A stretch of 25,690 nt of DNA, from positions 15,929-41,618 of the forward strand of contig CAUDNR010002968.1 of NCBI GenBank assembly GCA_958430865.1. The letters are read 5' to 3'. Position numbers and translations under genes: made by a program. The DNA is from Entrophospora sp. SA101. Taxonomy: Eukaryota; Glomeromycota; Glomeromycetes; Entrophosporales; Entrophosporaceae. Within the stretch, counting starts at the first letter, position 1. The number at the start of each line of letters is the position of its first letter. The notes under the pieces were generated by a model. That model was not told the DNA's origin and did no database searches. It saw only the letters and a list, made by a program, of their open reading frames with translations. Shown here piece by piece: positions 1 through 9,585 of the stretch.

Positions 1-125
1 AATAAAATATACGATGTTTTAAAAATTAACTACAAATAAAACAACCTTTAAACTTTTAAAAATAAATAAATAAATGCTGTATATAGTAGGACTCAGCAAT
101 TAGCAAAGAATTAATGCATATATCT

Positions 126-683
126 CTACACGACATCTTTATCATCTATCAAATCCTCCTCTTTGTCATCAACATCATCAACACCTAAAATGTCATAATC
201 TTCATCGTAAATATACATTCTATCATCACCAATGTCAATATCATGATCATTATTACCTTGCAAACATTCAATCAATATCAATGGCAACCATTGCCACGTT
301 ATATCTCTCTACTTAATTACTTATTATAATTTAATGCAGCAAGTATTATGACACAGTTTGATCGTTTTTTAAAAATATTCTAACTTTAGGAAAGAAATTT
401 TTTTTTGTTTTGTGTCGATAATCAGGTCAAAATTAATACACAATGCACAATATTTCCCTTATAAGAAGTTTTTATTGATTTTGTATTTCCTTAATTGAAG
501 GACGGAAAAACATACCTTATTTTGCGCAATATGCTCATGTAACGTAGATTATAACTTCATTGAAAACACTGGCTAGTATGTTGTGAGCCTGTCAATAGCT
601 TTGTAAATTTCCAGCATAATTTGTGGCCTGGAGCAGGATCCCAGGCAATTATAATCGTCAACAATATGTGAGAATGGACAAAA
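126..683 (-). pseudogene. Acidic-tailed coding relic, two exons, one in-frame stop
   Basis: Two exons on the minus strand join in frame: 683-516 (donor GTATGT at 515) and 306-126 (acceptor TAG-AG just upstream), ending in TAG at 128-126. The first exon has the motif WDPAPGHKLCW. The second reads DITWQWLPLILIECLQG and then runs into a strongly acidic tail (DDVDDKEEDLIDDKD). An in-frame TGA at 559-557 interrupts exon one, so I call it a pseudogene or a decaying gene, although an unrecognised small intron could remove the stop. The 5' limit is uncertain: another stop lies just upstream, at about 690. I do not recognise the family. A similar sequence occurs in the relic at 15883-16450. Confidence 0.35.
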
Positions 684-1080
684 CTTCACACCACAATTAA
701 AAAATATAAAGTTTCCTATGACATAACAAAAAATTTTTGTAGATGATATTTACGAGTTTTAAATGCAGTCGAATATAAATTAACCATATTTATATTGATA
801 AATGCTCAGTTGCCTAGACAGTAAATGAGAATAATTTATATTCACTTTTGGAATAAAAATCATTAGTATGAAGATTTATATAGGCAATGCAAGAAACATC
901 TGAATAAGATAATTTCCCATGTTAGAATGATAATGTGAAGCTAGAGATCGAACAAGAATTAATTAAAGCAAAAATAAAATCTCCATTAATTGCTGGATAA
1001 ATGAATGGGATATTTGCGATGGAAGTGACTGGCATGGATTGCAAATTTACATTAAACTCTTGTCAGAACTATTCAGATTT

Positions 1081-1096
1081 TGTATATTAATATACA
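1081..1096. repeat. Perfect 16-bp palindrome
   Basis: TGTATATTAATATACA reads the same on both strands. It lies 20 bp left of the GACGC foldback and may mark the outer edge of that element. Confidence 0.6.
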
Positions 1097-1115
1097 TGTG
1101 GTCAAAATTATTAAA

Positions 1116-1211
1116 TTGCGTCAGGCGCGTCACCAATCATAAATTTGACGCGTTGACGCAAGACGCAATTCGTGACGCAAGACGAAATTCGTGACGCAAG
1201 ACGCAAAGACG
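1116..1211. repeat. GACGC foldback plus 19-bp tandem repeat
   Basis: The left arm TTGCGTCAGGCGCGTCA (1116-1132) pairs with the right arm TGACGCGTTGACGCAA (1146-1161), apart from one short mismatch. The right arm runs into three tandem copies of TGACGCAAGACGCAATTCG starting at 1154, 1173 and 1192, with a few substitutions. The GC content is far above the surroundings. A foldback plus subterminal tandem repeats is typical of the end of a DNA transposon. I found no matching opposite end in the window. Confidence 0.7.
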
Positions 1212-1822
1212 AAAAAAATACGCATTTGGAAATCTTGATTGCAAAAAATGGTTGGACACTTGTGTAAAACTCTTAACATTACTATTATTAATCACTATTT
1301 GATTATGCAATTTTTCAGGTTTCTAGCCATTTTGAATAAAAAAAAATATTAGTACTATGGAGAGAGAATCTTTATTTCATACAATTTTTTTCGGAAGTTG
1401 CAATAGATAGAAGTATTACAATAAAGAAATAAATTTTCTGTATTTTGAATGAGTTTTTTTACGCCACTGGTATTTTTAATCTATTAGATCTTTCCACGGC
1501 TCTAAATTATAATGTATATACTACCTTTCATGGAAATTTAATGCCTATATCTTTGAAAACGGAGGAGGAGTTGTGTTTTGAAAACAATATATTTAATATG
1601 TTCATTATGTAAATTTCGGAAATCCTGTAAGTGATATGCAGATTACAAAAAAAAATCACATATAACCAATCAATATATGACATTAATTAGTTTGATTTTC
1701 TTAGAATGTCGCACACCCAATAGGTCATGTACTGGTTATTGTAGTGGGAGAATGATAACATATTCTAATTAAGTAGAATCAGACAAATATGTCAAATACT
1801 AGCAAATAGTTCTGGTTGTGGG

Positions 1823-1883
1823 TTAATAAAAGTATGTTAATGTTTATTCAGATGGTCGAGACTGATGAATATACTTTTATTAA
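1823..1883. repeat. Hairpin with 13-bp perfect stem
   Basis: TTAATAAAAGTAT (1823-1835) is the exact reverse complement of ATACTTTTATTAA (1871-1883), with a 35-nt loop. There is no adjacent gene to which I can assign a role. Confidence 0.55.
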
Positions 1884-2381
1884 TTTTAATTGTTTGATTA
1901 TGAGAACCATTTAAATTTTTTTTTTTAATCTGTTATTTCACAATTTTTATTTTCCAATTGTAGTTCCATTTTCAATATTTGATTATTATTATTAAGGTTC
2001 ATAATAACTATAGATTGTTGTTGAACGTTCAATACACTTGTTGTTTTTGCTCTTTGAAGTTACTTCAAATATCAGATTCATTATCATCTTATCAAAGACT
2101 TTTATTTTTTTTTCTAAAATTAAAAAAAATTCTCATAAAATTATAATGAAAATCACTTTAAAAAACTCTCAATAGCCAATCAAATTTTGAGATGTAACCA
2201 TTTCCATTTAGGGTATAATCCCTGACTGTAATACACATAGATCTTTTTTTCAATTAAAAAAAATATATATATGATCCAAAACAATTAATTCTTGTCACTT
2301 CAGTCAAATTGTCAATATGTTTCATGAAGGCAAGTATATGATTTTATTTTCATGCTATTAGTCACACACATCCCTACTAGC

Positions 2382-2594
2382 ATATGGCCAATACTTCCTG
2401 CATTAGATGCTTGGCACTAATCTCTAGGAATTTCCTTTTGCATGCGTTGCTTAAGGCATTACCCTGCATGTTAATGTCCAGGTTGTGTTGTATATACTTA
2501 CTGGTATATGGCCATTACTTCCTATGCCAGATATTTGGAAGCAGTCTCTAGGAATTTCCTTTTGCATGCATTGCTTAAGGCCTTACTCTACATG
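2382..2594. repeat. 89-bp direct duplication
   Basis: Two 89-bp copies, 2382-2470 and 2506-2594, are separated by 35 bp. Both run from ATATGGCCA to a final CATG and share the core CTCTAGGAATTTCCTTTTGC. Differences are scattered substitutions with no length change. They lie just upstream of the pseudogene that starts at 2699, so they may have belonged to its promoter or 5' untranslated region. Confidence 0.8.
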
Positions 2595-2698
2595 CTGTTT
2601 TCCAGTATATCGTTGACTACATGTTTCTTCTGTCAGTTTGTCATGTGTAGAGACTTTCATATGTTTTGCAACTAATTATACCTCTTATCTTTACCAAG

Positions 2699-4948
2699 AT
2701 GTTTGAATCAATAGTGAATGATTATCTTCAAAGTACACCATACAAGGAGTGGTTGATCATTGTCATCTTGCAATATACAGCATCAAAATCTGAATTATCT
2801 AGAGATACAATTGACATCCTCAAAACTGATTCATATTCAGTACTATGGAGTTTGTGCAAAAGATGCAATACACAAGTGTATGCCAAAAACAAGGCGAATA
2901 AAATTTTATCAAACCATGATAAATCATTTTCTTCAGATGATGTGAAACATTTTATTGATGAAGTTCAATTAAAAAATGAAAGAAAGGAATTCAATATAGC
3001 AGTATGTCAAAATGTAACATCAGCAAACACATTACAAACATTAAAGGTGAGTTTGAAACAAACTTAGGAATAAAACATCACAATAGTCTTACTGACAATT
3101 CTATAAGGAACATTGTGTGGCCAAAATAGAAATCGAGGATATACGCAATGTGGATGTAAATGAAGTCACTGTATCTACTGGTAATACAATCAAACTCATT
3201 TTACATTATGTATTGAAATGTGTATTTAACCTTTTCTTTATGGTGTGGAATTAATAGCTTTGAAGCAGAAGTCACATCCCTCTCAAAACTACAATTGATT
3301 TGAGTGATCAATCGGAATCTGATAGTGGATTGTATTATGAGGACTTGGTGGAGAGAGTCCAGGAAGAAGTAGATATATTTAGTGCTCAGAGAATTGAGGT
3401 AATCCTAGTTTCCACTATACCGTTAATGTGTTTTTATGTCATTTATTGGAACTAAGAGTGAGTTGGGTCAGCTACTGGAAAGTTTAGAGACAAAATCGCA
3501 CTTGGAAAATTATAACATTATTTGTCTTTTCAATGTTGAATTTTCTTACATGAAACAACTCTTTAAAAAATTACCAATGGATCAGATGTGCATGATAAAG
3601 AATAAATGGTCAGAGGTAAATTTATCTTTTGTACTTAGATGAGAGTTATGAACAATGAATTGATAAAAACATTCTTTTAATAACAATGAGGCTGAAGAAT
3701 TTATTAGTAAAAAAGAGATTGAAGAATGTTAGAACGAGTGCTCATTAAAAAAACTTGTGGACAATAACCACCGAATCATCAAAGAAAGTGGAAATGAAGA
3801 TCTTAATTCGCTTATAACACCGTTTACGAAACAGCAATTTAGCAAATATTAATATGAGCATCGAAAAACTTACGAATTGTTTTGGTGTCAGGATTTTTAT
3901 ACACGGATGTAAGTTTGTGGTAGGTTTCTTTTACATTGTTGCGACTGCTAAATGAAATAACCGAATTTTCTTATACCAGGGTTCTCCAATTATTGCGTAG
4001 ACATAGTGCTTTGTTAGATAGTAGTTCTAGCGAATATCAGTATCGAGATGAAATCGTTAACATTCTTCTGGCATCAATTTTTTACGATGTTGAAGATGCT
4101 CTGTGGACAAAAACGTAAGCTGTTCCTCTTTGAAAAGTTGACATTTCTAAATTTGCAAATCTAATCCTAATTATTAATAATAATAAACTAAGGAGAATTT
4201 TAAAATGATTCAAGAAAACAACAACGCAATTTCATCAAACAAGAGAATGAACGTGAAAGACTTGGAGATAAACACGATGGCATCCTATACATGAATGTAC
4301 GTGGCGTAAAGGTTGGAGTTGGATTTATCGAAGTAGCGGACAATGCATTTAACACTATAACATCTGATAAAAATGATGATTTAGAGAAATTATTAAAAGG
4401 TATATATGTAATTCCAGTCATTTGATGAAACATGACATCCAACTAGTTCTATTCTCTTAATCGTAACAATAACGATATCTCTTTGGTATCAGTATGCACA
4501 CCAATCTAATGTGAATACCTCGAAATTGCAATAATTTGTTGTGTTGCTTTGTGGTAAGTGGTTTATACAAGCCTTGATGATTTTTTATTCAAAAAACCGA
4601 GATTAACTTGATCATTTTGAACAGGACGTGAGTTTCGTTTTTAAGTATGCATTTGATTGGTGACATGTATGTTGTTGATGAATATGATGCTTTTGTCATA
4701 CCAGACTCTGGATTGAACCTTTTACATGTTGGAGATATTGTCAAAATAGTAAAGAAATTTAAAGTAAGTTCTGTTGTTTTAATCCTGCAAAGAGATGTTT
4801 ATGGTTCTTTACTTCATCACATTCATACCATTTTTTGTAGATACGAATGATCAAATATTGTCATAAACTTATTCAAGAGCCACGTATAGCGACTCGGCAT
4901 ACAATCTCAGGATTACCAACTCTTCACAAGAAAAATCAAAATGAATAA
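2699..4948 (+). pseudogene. Decayed multi-exon gene of unknown family
   Basis: A chain of exon-like open segments with good GT-AG borders runs along the plus strand: 2699-3046, 3108-3180, about 3260-3398, about 3457-3615, 3691-3908, about 3930-4114, 4193-4399, 4628-4763 and 4841-4948. The first begins at ATG (MFESIVNDYL). The last ends in KKNQNE and TAA. Recognisable segments include GILYMNVRGVKVGVGFIEVA and YDAFVIPDSGLNLLHVGDI. The chain is broken by in-frame TAG at 3730-3732, TAA at 3850-3852 and TAA at 4201-4203, by a frame break near 4640, and by poor phase at the second intron. I do not recognise the family; the lack of familiar motifs suggests a lineage-specific gene. No restored reading is implied. 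Confidence 0.6.
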
Positions 4949-5293
4949 TTTTGCGTTGAGCAAATAAATGTATTTTATGGCATTAAAAGGTGCAATAATT
5001 GTTTCATGGACTACTAGCTGGATGCAAAACTAATTTTTATCAATAAAGCATATCAGAAGTAGTCGCAATCTTTATATAATGATAATAAACTGTAAAAATT
5101 ATAAAGATTTGTGCGTTTTTATTTTATTAAAACATCGATTTTTGCCTGATATGGTGGATTATGTGAAATGTGTGCATCAAAAAATATATACTAACCACGA
5201 TTAGTATGCTAACTTGACTAAATCTGATTTTTTGACCGATCAATTTTGTCATAGTTGATTACAAATTGTGATTGCTCTATAATCTAAACTACA
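4949..5293. other. Intergenic, no gene seen
   Basis: Only the 3' flank of the preceding pseudogene is recognisable, including AATAAA-like signals near 4970 and 5042. No exon was seen on either strand. Confidence 0.5.
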
Positions 5294-5752
5294 TCAGTGA
5301 ATAAGCCAGTCATTCTGTTGATTAGTGTATGAGCAAGTGTCCCTATACTTTTGATCAGGAGGTGTATTTGGATTTAAATGTGAAATATCAAATGAATTAG
5401 AACTTTCAGATTATCATAATTATCATCCAATTCTGTTGTAAGATCATAAACAAACAAACAAAATATTATTAATTATTGCAATCAATCCAATGATAATATA
5501 AAATACATACAATCAACATTAGCATCAAATTCAACTTCTATACTATTATTTGTTCTTGATTCAATTCTTTTTTGTTTCACTTTTAAATGTGAATTTACTG
5601 ATTCCAATTTATCTGGGTTAATGGTTGCAAAGTTTTCACAATTAATTAAGTGTTTACCAATAGACGGAACGATATTAGAAATTTTTAATTGTGTAGCATT
5701 ATGTAAAGACCATTCCCATCTTTTATTTGTATGCAAACTTTGCAGATAGCTA
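5294..5752 (-). pseudogene. Coding relic of unknown family with a frame break
   Basis: On the minus strand an exon-like segment begins after an acceptor (TTTAG) near 5752. It reads YLQSLHTNKRWEWSLHNA and continues to a GTATGT donor near 5504. A second open segment at about 5428-5294 ends with YTNQQNDWLIH and TGA. Splicing at the obvious CAG acceptor creates a stop, and the open frame of the second segment does not match the donor phase. I therefore treat it as a relic. No start codon or family was recognised. Lysine-rich and serine-rich composition is the only other feature. Confidence 0.35.
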
Positions 5753-6289
5753 AACAATTACTTTTATCTCCCCTTTTGTTACAACATATTTGCAAAACAT
5801 GCAAAAGTTTTCAACCTATACGACTACTACTCATTTTTAAAAAAAACCTTTTGCATTATAATTAATTGTGGGAACAGGGTGAAATGGTCATATGATCTGG
5901 AGGCATGTACAAAAAAAAAAAAAAAAGATAATTATTGTGAAAAATTGACATCATTCAAGCTTTGTCATAAAGTTTGACTCAAAAGAAAGAAGACTATAGT
6001 GGCGGTAACATTACCCATATTTATTTCATTATTATAGGTAAATATAGATATTAAAAATAAAATTTACACATATTTTTCATTGGTTCCAGTGGTTTCGTGT
6101 AGCAGTTTCAGTGGTTTCCAAACTGTTCGTGTTCCAGTGTTCAGTTCTCATTGGAACCAGAAATTTCCCAACCCTGGTGTCACCAATTTTTGATCCCCGT
6201 GACTTTGGTTTTGTTGCAATATGCCCGTTACATAATCACCAAATCACAAAAAATTTTTCATCAATCAATCGATCATTTTTTTAAAAAAA
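5753..6289. promoter_or_regulatory. Intergenic region upstream of metaxin, with transposon-end-like sequence
   Basis: This is the presumed promoter and 5' region of the metaxin gene. TTGGTTCCAGT near 6080 and TTGGAACCAG at 6151 are inverted copies of each other, and CAGTGGTTTC occurs twice between them. The right side ends in AAATTTCCCAACCCTG (6161-6176), whose reverse complement begins CAGGGTTGGG, like many hAT transposon ends. No partner end was found. Confidence 0.35.
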
Positions 6290-8041
6290 ATGTTGGAACT
6301 TTATACTTGGGGAGAAGCTTTAGGATTAAATTCGATTGATCCAAAATGTTCAAGTATCATTGCGTACTTACAATTATTTGTACAAGAAGAATGGGGCGTT
6401 GTTGAATGCAATAATCCAAATATATCTCCAACTGGTAATTAATTAATTTTTCTTCAAAAAATCAATTAACACACATATTTATACATATATATTTGTAGGT
6501 GAATTACCATTATTAAAAGATGGTTTAGAGTGGATATCTGGGACAAATAAGATAATCAAATATTTAAAGAAAAAGGTTTGATTATATCATTATTTTTATA
6601 GATTAGTAGCAGTGCTGCCAGTCAGTGCACTTTTTTTTTGTTGGTAATATGTTAATTTATAAAATACAGATCTCTATTTTTACAATATTTTAATATGTAT
6701 ACATAAATATATATATATATATAATATATAATATGTAAGGGTTATGATGCTGATGAAAATTTGTCGGATAAACAAAAGGCTGATAGTATCGCGTAAGTAT
6801 CTTTACTATTAATACTATTATTTTGTGTTAAGCATCATTGAATAATAATCAAATTAAAAAATAAAATTGATTTTTTTTTTTTTTAGTTTCTTATCATTCA
6901 TCCAAGAAAGATTATATGATTGTTTGGTAAGCTGTTGATTATGATTCTATACTTAAAAAAATTTTCATTAAACAGTCTCCAATATATATATATATGTATG
7001 TATTTCACTCTAATGTTTTATTTATTTGTATGTATCAAATTTAAATAGTTATTCTCATGGTATGCAGATGATAGAAATTATACAGACAAAATTCGTCCAT
7101 TATACGCGAAACTTGTTTCGTTCCCGATGTCTTATTTCGTATCAAGACAATTAAGAAAAAATGCTAAAGAAAGATTAAAGAAGTATAATGTTGCAACTTT
7201 TAGAGATTTCGGTGTAATCGTTAACAACAAAGATAAGGTTTGAACATCTATTAATTGATTCAATATTATATGATTTACTATTTAAAAAAGAATAATAATT
7301 ATTAGGTATTTAATTATTTGTAATAGATGGATAAAATTATAAAAGATTGTTATAAAGTATTACAAGATAAAATTGATTCAAATGACTATTTTTTTGGAAA
7401 TAAGTAAGAATTTTTGATTAATTCATTATCAACTATTGATTTTTTTGTTTCCTTCACTTACGCACGCACACACACGCTCTCTCTCTCTCTCTCCATATAT
7501 GCGTTCTCTATGTAGTTTATCTACATTGGATGTTTTTTTATATGGATATCTGGCGCCTCAACTATATCCAGATCTACAAAACCAAAGTCTATCCACAACC
7601 ATAACCACTCAATTTCCAAGATTACAACAATTTTGTGATCGTGTAAAATCAAATTTATCCGAAAATAATCAAAAAATAAACAAATTGCCAATTCCAAAAA
7701 TTGATTTATCAACCATTTTTACTACTACTACCGGTTCATTTAGATCTCCACGTTCATGGTTCGCTAATTGGTTTACTAGTACAACAACAACATCTACTAC
7801 TAGCGGTATTAATAAACCTGAGAAATCAGAGGCACAAAAAAAGTTTGAAAGAAAAAGAAATTTAGCAATTATAGGTGCTGTTTTATTTATGATTATTTAT
7901 GTGATTCGTAATGGAATTGTGTCTATAGAATTTGTTGATGCTAACGATGACGACGACAATGATGGTGATGGTGATGATGATGATGATTATGTTTATGTTT
8001 ATGTTGAGGACGAGGACGAGGAAGTAGATGACGATGAATAA
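6290..8041 (+). CDS. SAM37: Metaxin / Sam37-like outer mitochondrial membrane protein
   Basis: Seven exons: 6290-6434, 6499-6575, 6740-6792, 6887-6926, 7049-7237, 7327-7403 and 7516-8041. All are GT-AG with consistent phase, giving 368 residues. The product matches metaxin-1/Tom37. It has an N-terminal thioredoxin-like part (LYTWGEALGL, then ELPLLKDGLEWISG and a KIIKYLKKKGYDADENLS segment) and a GST C-terminal-like part with GYLAPQLYPDL near residue 204. The family works in the SAM complex, which inserts beta-barrel proteins into the outer mitochondrial membrane. A basic stretch (FERKRN) precedes one membrane anchor at about 309-328. An unusual 40-residue Asp/Glu-rich tail follows. A Thr/Ser-rich linker sits at about 240-290. 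Intron six contains CA and CT microsatellites. The start is the first ATG after an in-frame AT-rich leader. The gene converges with COX4. Confidence 0.9.
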
Positions 8042-8256
8042 AAATTAATGTAATGATAATGATGGTTAATAAAAATAATGTTTAATTTTAGTATAATATA
8101 TAAACTCCTTGCTTCGAAAAAATTGCATTTTTGTATTTTTCTTTTGAAAATTACATTAAACAAAACAATGTTTCTTTCTTAATAGATTAATGGATACAAA
8201 TATTAAGTATTGAATAATAATAATAACAATAATAATAAATCAATTAATCAAATAAA
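8042..8256. terminator. Shared 3' region between convergent metaxin and COX4
   Basis: This 215-bp AT-rich spacer lies between the two stop codons. It holds AATAAAAATAA downstream of metaxin and several ATTATTATT/TTATT tracts, which on the minus strand give AATAAT-like signals for COX4. Exact polyadenylation sites cannot be placed. Confidence 0.4.
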
Positions 8257-8386
8257 TTATTCATATCCATGAGGACCAAAATGAGCTTGTTTCAATTTAA
8301 AAACTTGACCACATTCGGTGCATCGATCAAATTCATGATCTTTATCAACAGATATCCAAACAGCTTCATGAGAATCAACAGGAAAT

Positions 8387-8419
<33 letters not shown>

Positions 8420-9020
8420 CTTAGTGGTGAAAAAACAATATTATACATATTATATGTATTAAAAATTTTTTACTATTATTACCAGTGCATGCAACCAAAC
8501 GATGAGTGTCAACGGCTTTCACTATCACAGGATTAGTTTTTGTACCAAAACTGGCAACAGGCAAAGGGTTGTCATCAAATATATCTACACCATCTAATTT
8601 TGCAAGTATTTCTAAACGTTCTAAACCAGTGGATTGTTCAACTTCTGAAGGAACTGTACCAGGTTTTGCACCTTCACCAAATAATTTTGGTGCATGATCT
8701 ATTAATAATAATAATAATTGTTAATAACTTGTTTGCAATTGATGATAATTGTAACAGTAATATCCACAATATATATATATGTGCATGCTCCTTTAAAGGG
8801 TCTAATTCCAGGGAATCAATTAAAAATTGTACTATTGCAAAAGTGCGCGTGCGCAGACACACACACACACACCTTCACTAAAACGAGGTCCAAGAGCAGA
8901 AAAAGTTCTAACAGATCTTTTCATTAATTGTTGTTGTGTTTGTGGAGAGGAGGCTGCAACAACAGCACAAGATTTATTAACTACTGTTCTTAAAGCACAA
9001 CGAATAGTTGTAGAAAACAT
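8257..9020 (-). CDS. COX4: Cytochrome c oxidase subunit 4 (vertebrate subunit Vb), mitochondrial
   Basis: Three minus-strand exons, 9020-8873, 8698-8483 and 8387-8257, join in phase to 164 residues, close to yeast Cox4 (155). The product is a nuclear-encoded zinc-binding subunit of respiratory complex IV on the matrix side of the inner membrane. Residues 1 to about 45 are Arg/Ser/Ala-rich without acidic residues, as expected of a mitochondrial targeting peptide. The family signature KPGTVPSEVEQSTGLERLE spans about 61-79. The zinc site fits Cys120, His128, Cys144 and Cys147 (CTECG). Intron one starts with a long GT repeat and intron two is mostly an AT repeat. The gene converges with metaxin, another mitochondrial gene. 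A CCAAT motif lies 151 bp upstream of the ATG. Open frames on the opposite strand here are shadows. Confidence 0.96.
8388..8418. repeat. (AT)n microsatellite in COX4 intron two
   Basis: An uninterrupted TA/AT run covers most of the 5' half of this region and directly abuts the intron's 3' acceptor on the minus strand (ATATAG at 8388). Confidence 0.85.
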
Positions 9021-9585
9021 TTTTTTTTTTTTTTTGAGATATATATATTAATATTATTATTATATTTGTAAAAAAAAAAATTTTTAAATGTTACATCAAA
9101 AAACTTATGATTGTCATCATTACAAAAAAAATTCAGAATAAAGTAAAAAACAAACATCACGAAGGATTAACCAATCAAAAAGTAATATCTTACTTTATTA
9201 ATTAAAAGAGGTGCCAGATTAATCTAAGAAACCAAATGATAGTTATGGTGGATAGGAAGGTGAGTGAGGGTGTGAGGGTGGGTTAACTAATGCACACATT
9301 TTGGAGGTAACTTTATCATAAAAGAATTTATTATAGCCAGCCAAAGTCGATTATTGTATCAAGGGTCTTAAATAAACATGTAAACTTAATTTTATTATCA
9401 TTATTTTTAATAATCAAAAAACCAGAATATCTTAAATTTTTTTTGCTTATTACAACCACCACCATAACAATAAATATAAAAATTTCTTTAATTTCTTAAA
9501 AAAAGATTAAAAATACATTACGAATAAATGAAAAGGTTTTCGTCGCGAGTTACATAATTAAATTAATTTAGAATAATAATAAAGT
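9021..9585. promoter_or_regulatory. COX4 upstream region and 3' flank of the hydrolase gene
   Basis: No gene is seen in this 565-bp stretch. It contains a poly-T/poly-A zone next to the COX4 start, a CCAAT motif at 9170-9177 and a G-run-rich patch at 9248-9282 that stands out in an AT-rich setting. Confidence 0.55.
9170..9177 (-). promoter_or_regulatory. CCAAT box upstream of COX4
   Basis: ACCAATCA on the plus strand, 151 bp before the COX4 ATG. The CCAAT-binding HAP/NF-Y complex binds either orientation, and COX4 is a HAP2/3/4/5 target in yeast. The site is seen in the sequence; its function is inferred. Confidence 0.4.

Larger units (their letters stand above)
684..2381. other. Non-coding AT-rich stretch with foldback repeats
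   Basis: No convincing coding exon was seen on either strand in these 1.7 kb. The stretch holds a 16-bp palindrome (1081-1096), a GACGC foldback and tandem repeat (1116-1211) and a 13-bp stem hairpin (1823-1883). It looks like mobile-element debris and intergenic DNA. Confidence 0.5.

Noticed and set aside
3691..4210. Reassigned stop codons (TAA/TAG read as Glu or Gln)
   Set aside because: All intact genes in the window end at ordinary TAA or TGA and use no internal stops, so decay is the simpler explanation.
4200..4442. Minus-strand open frame of 80 codons
   Set aside because: Antisense shadow of the plus-strand pseudogene exon containing GILYMNVRGVKVG.
5875..6176. CAGGGTGAAATGG at 5875 as the partner end of the hAT-like terminus at 6176
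   Set aside because: Similarity stops after CAGGGT, and the flanking 8 bp on the two sides do not match.
8506..8927. Several plus-strand open frames across this stretch
   Set aside because: They are antisense to COX4 exons and intron one; the minus-strand product is an unmistakable family member.
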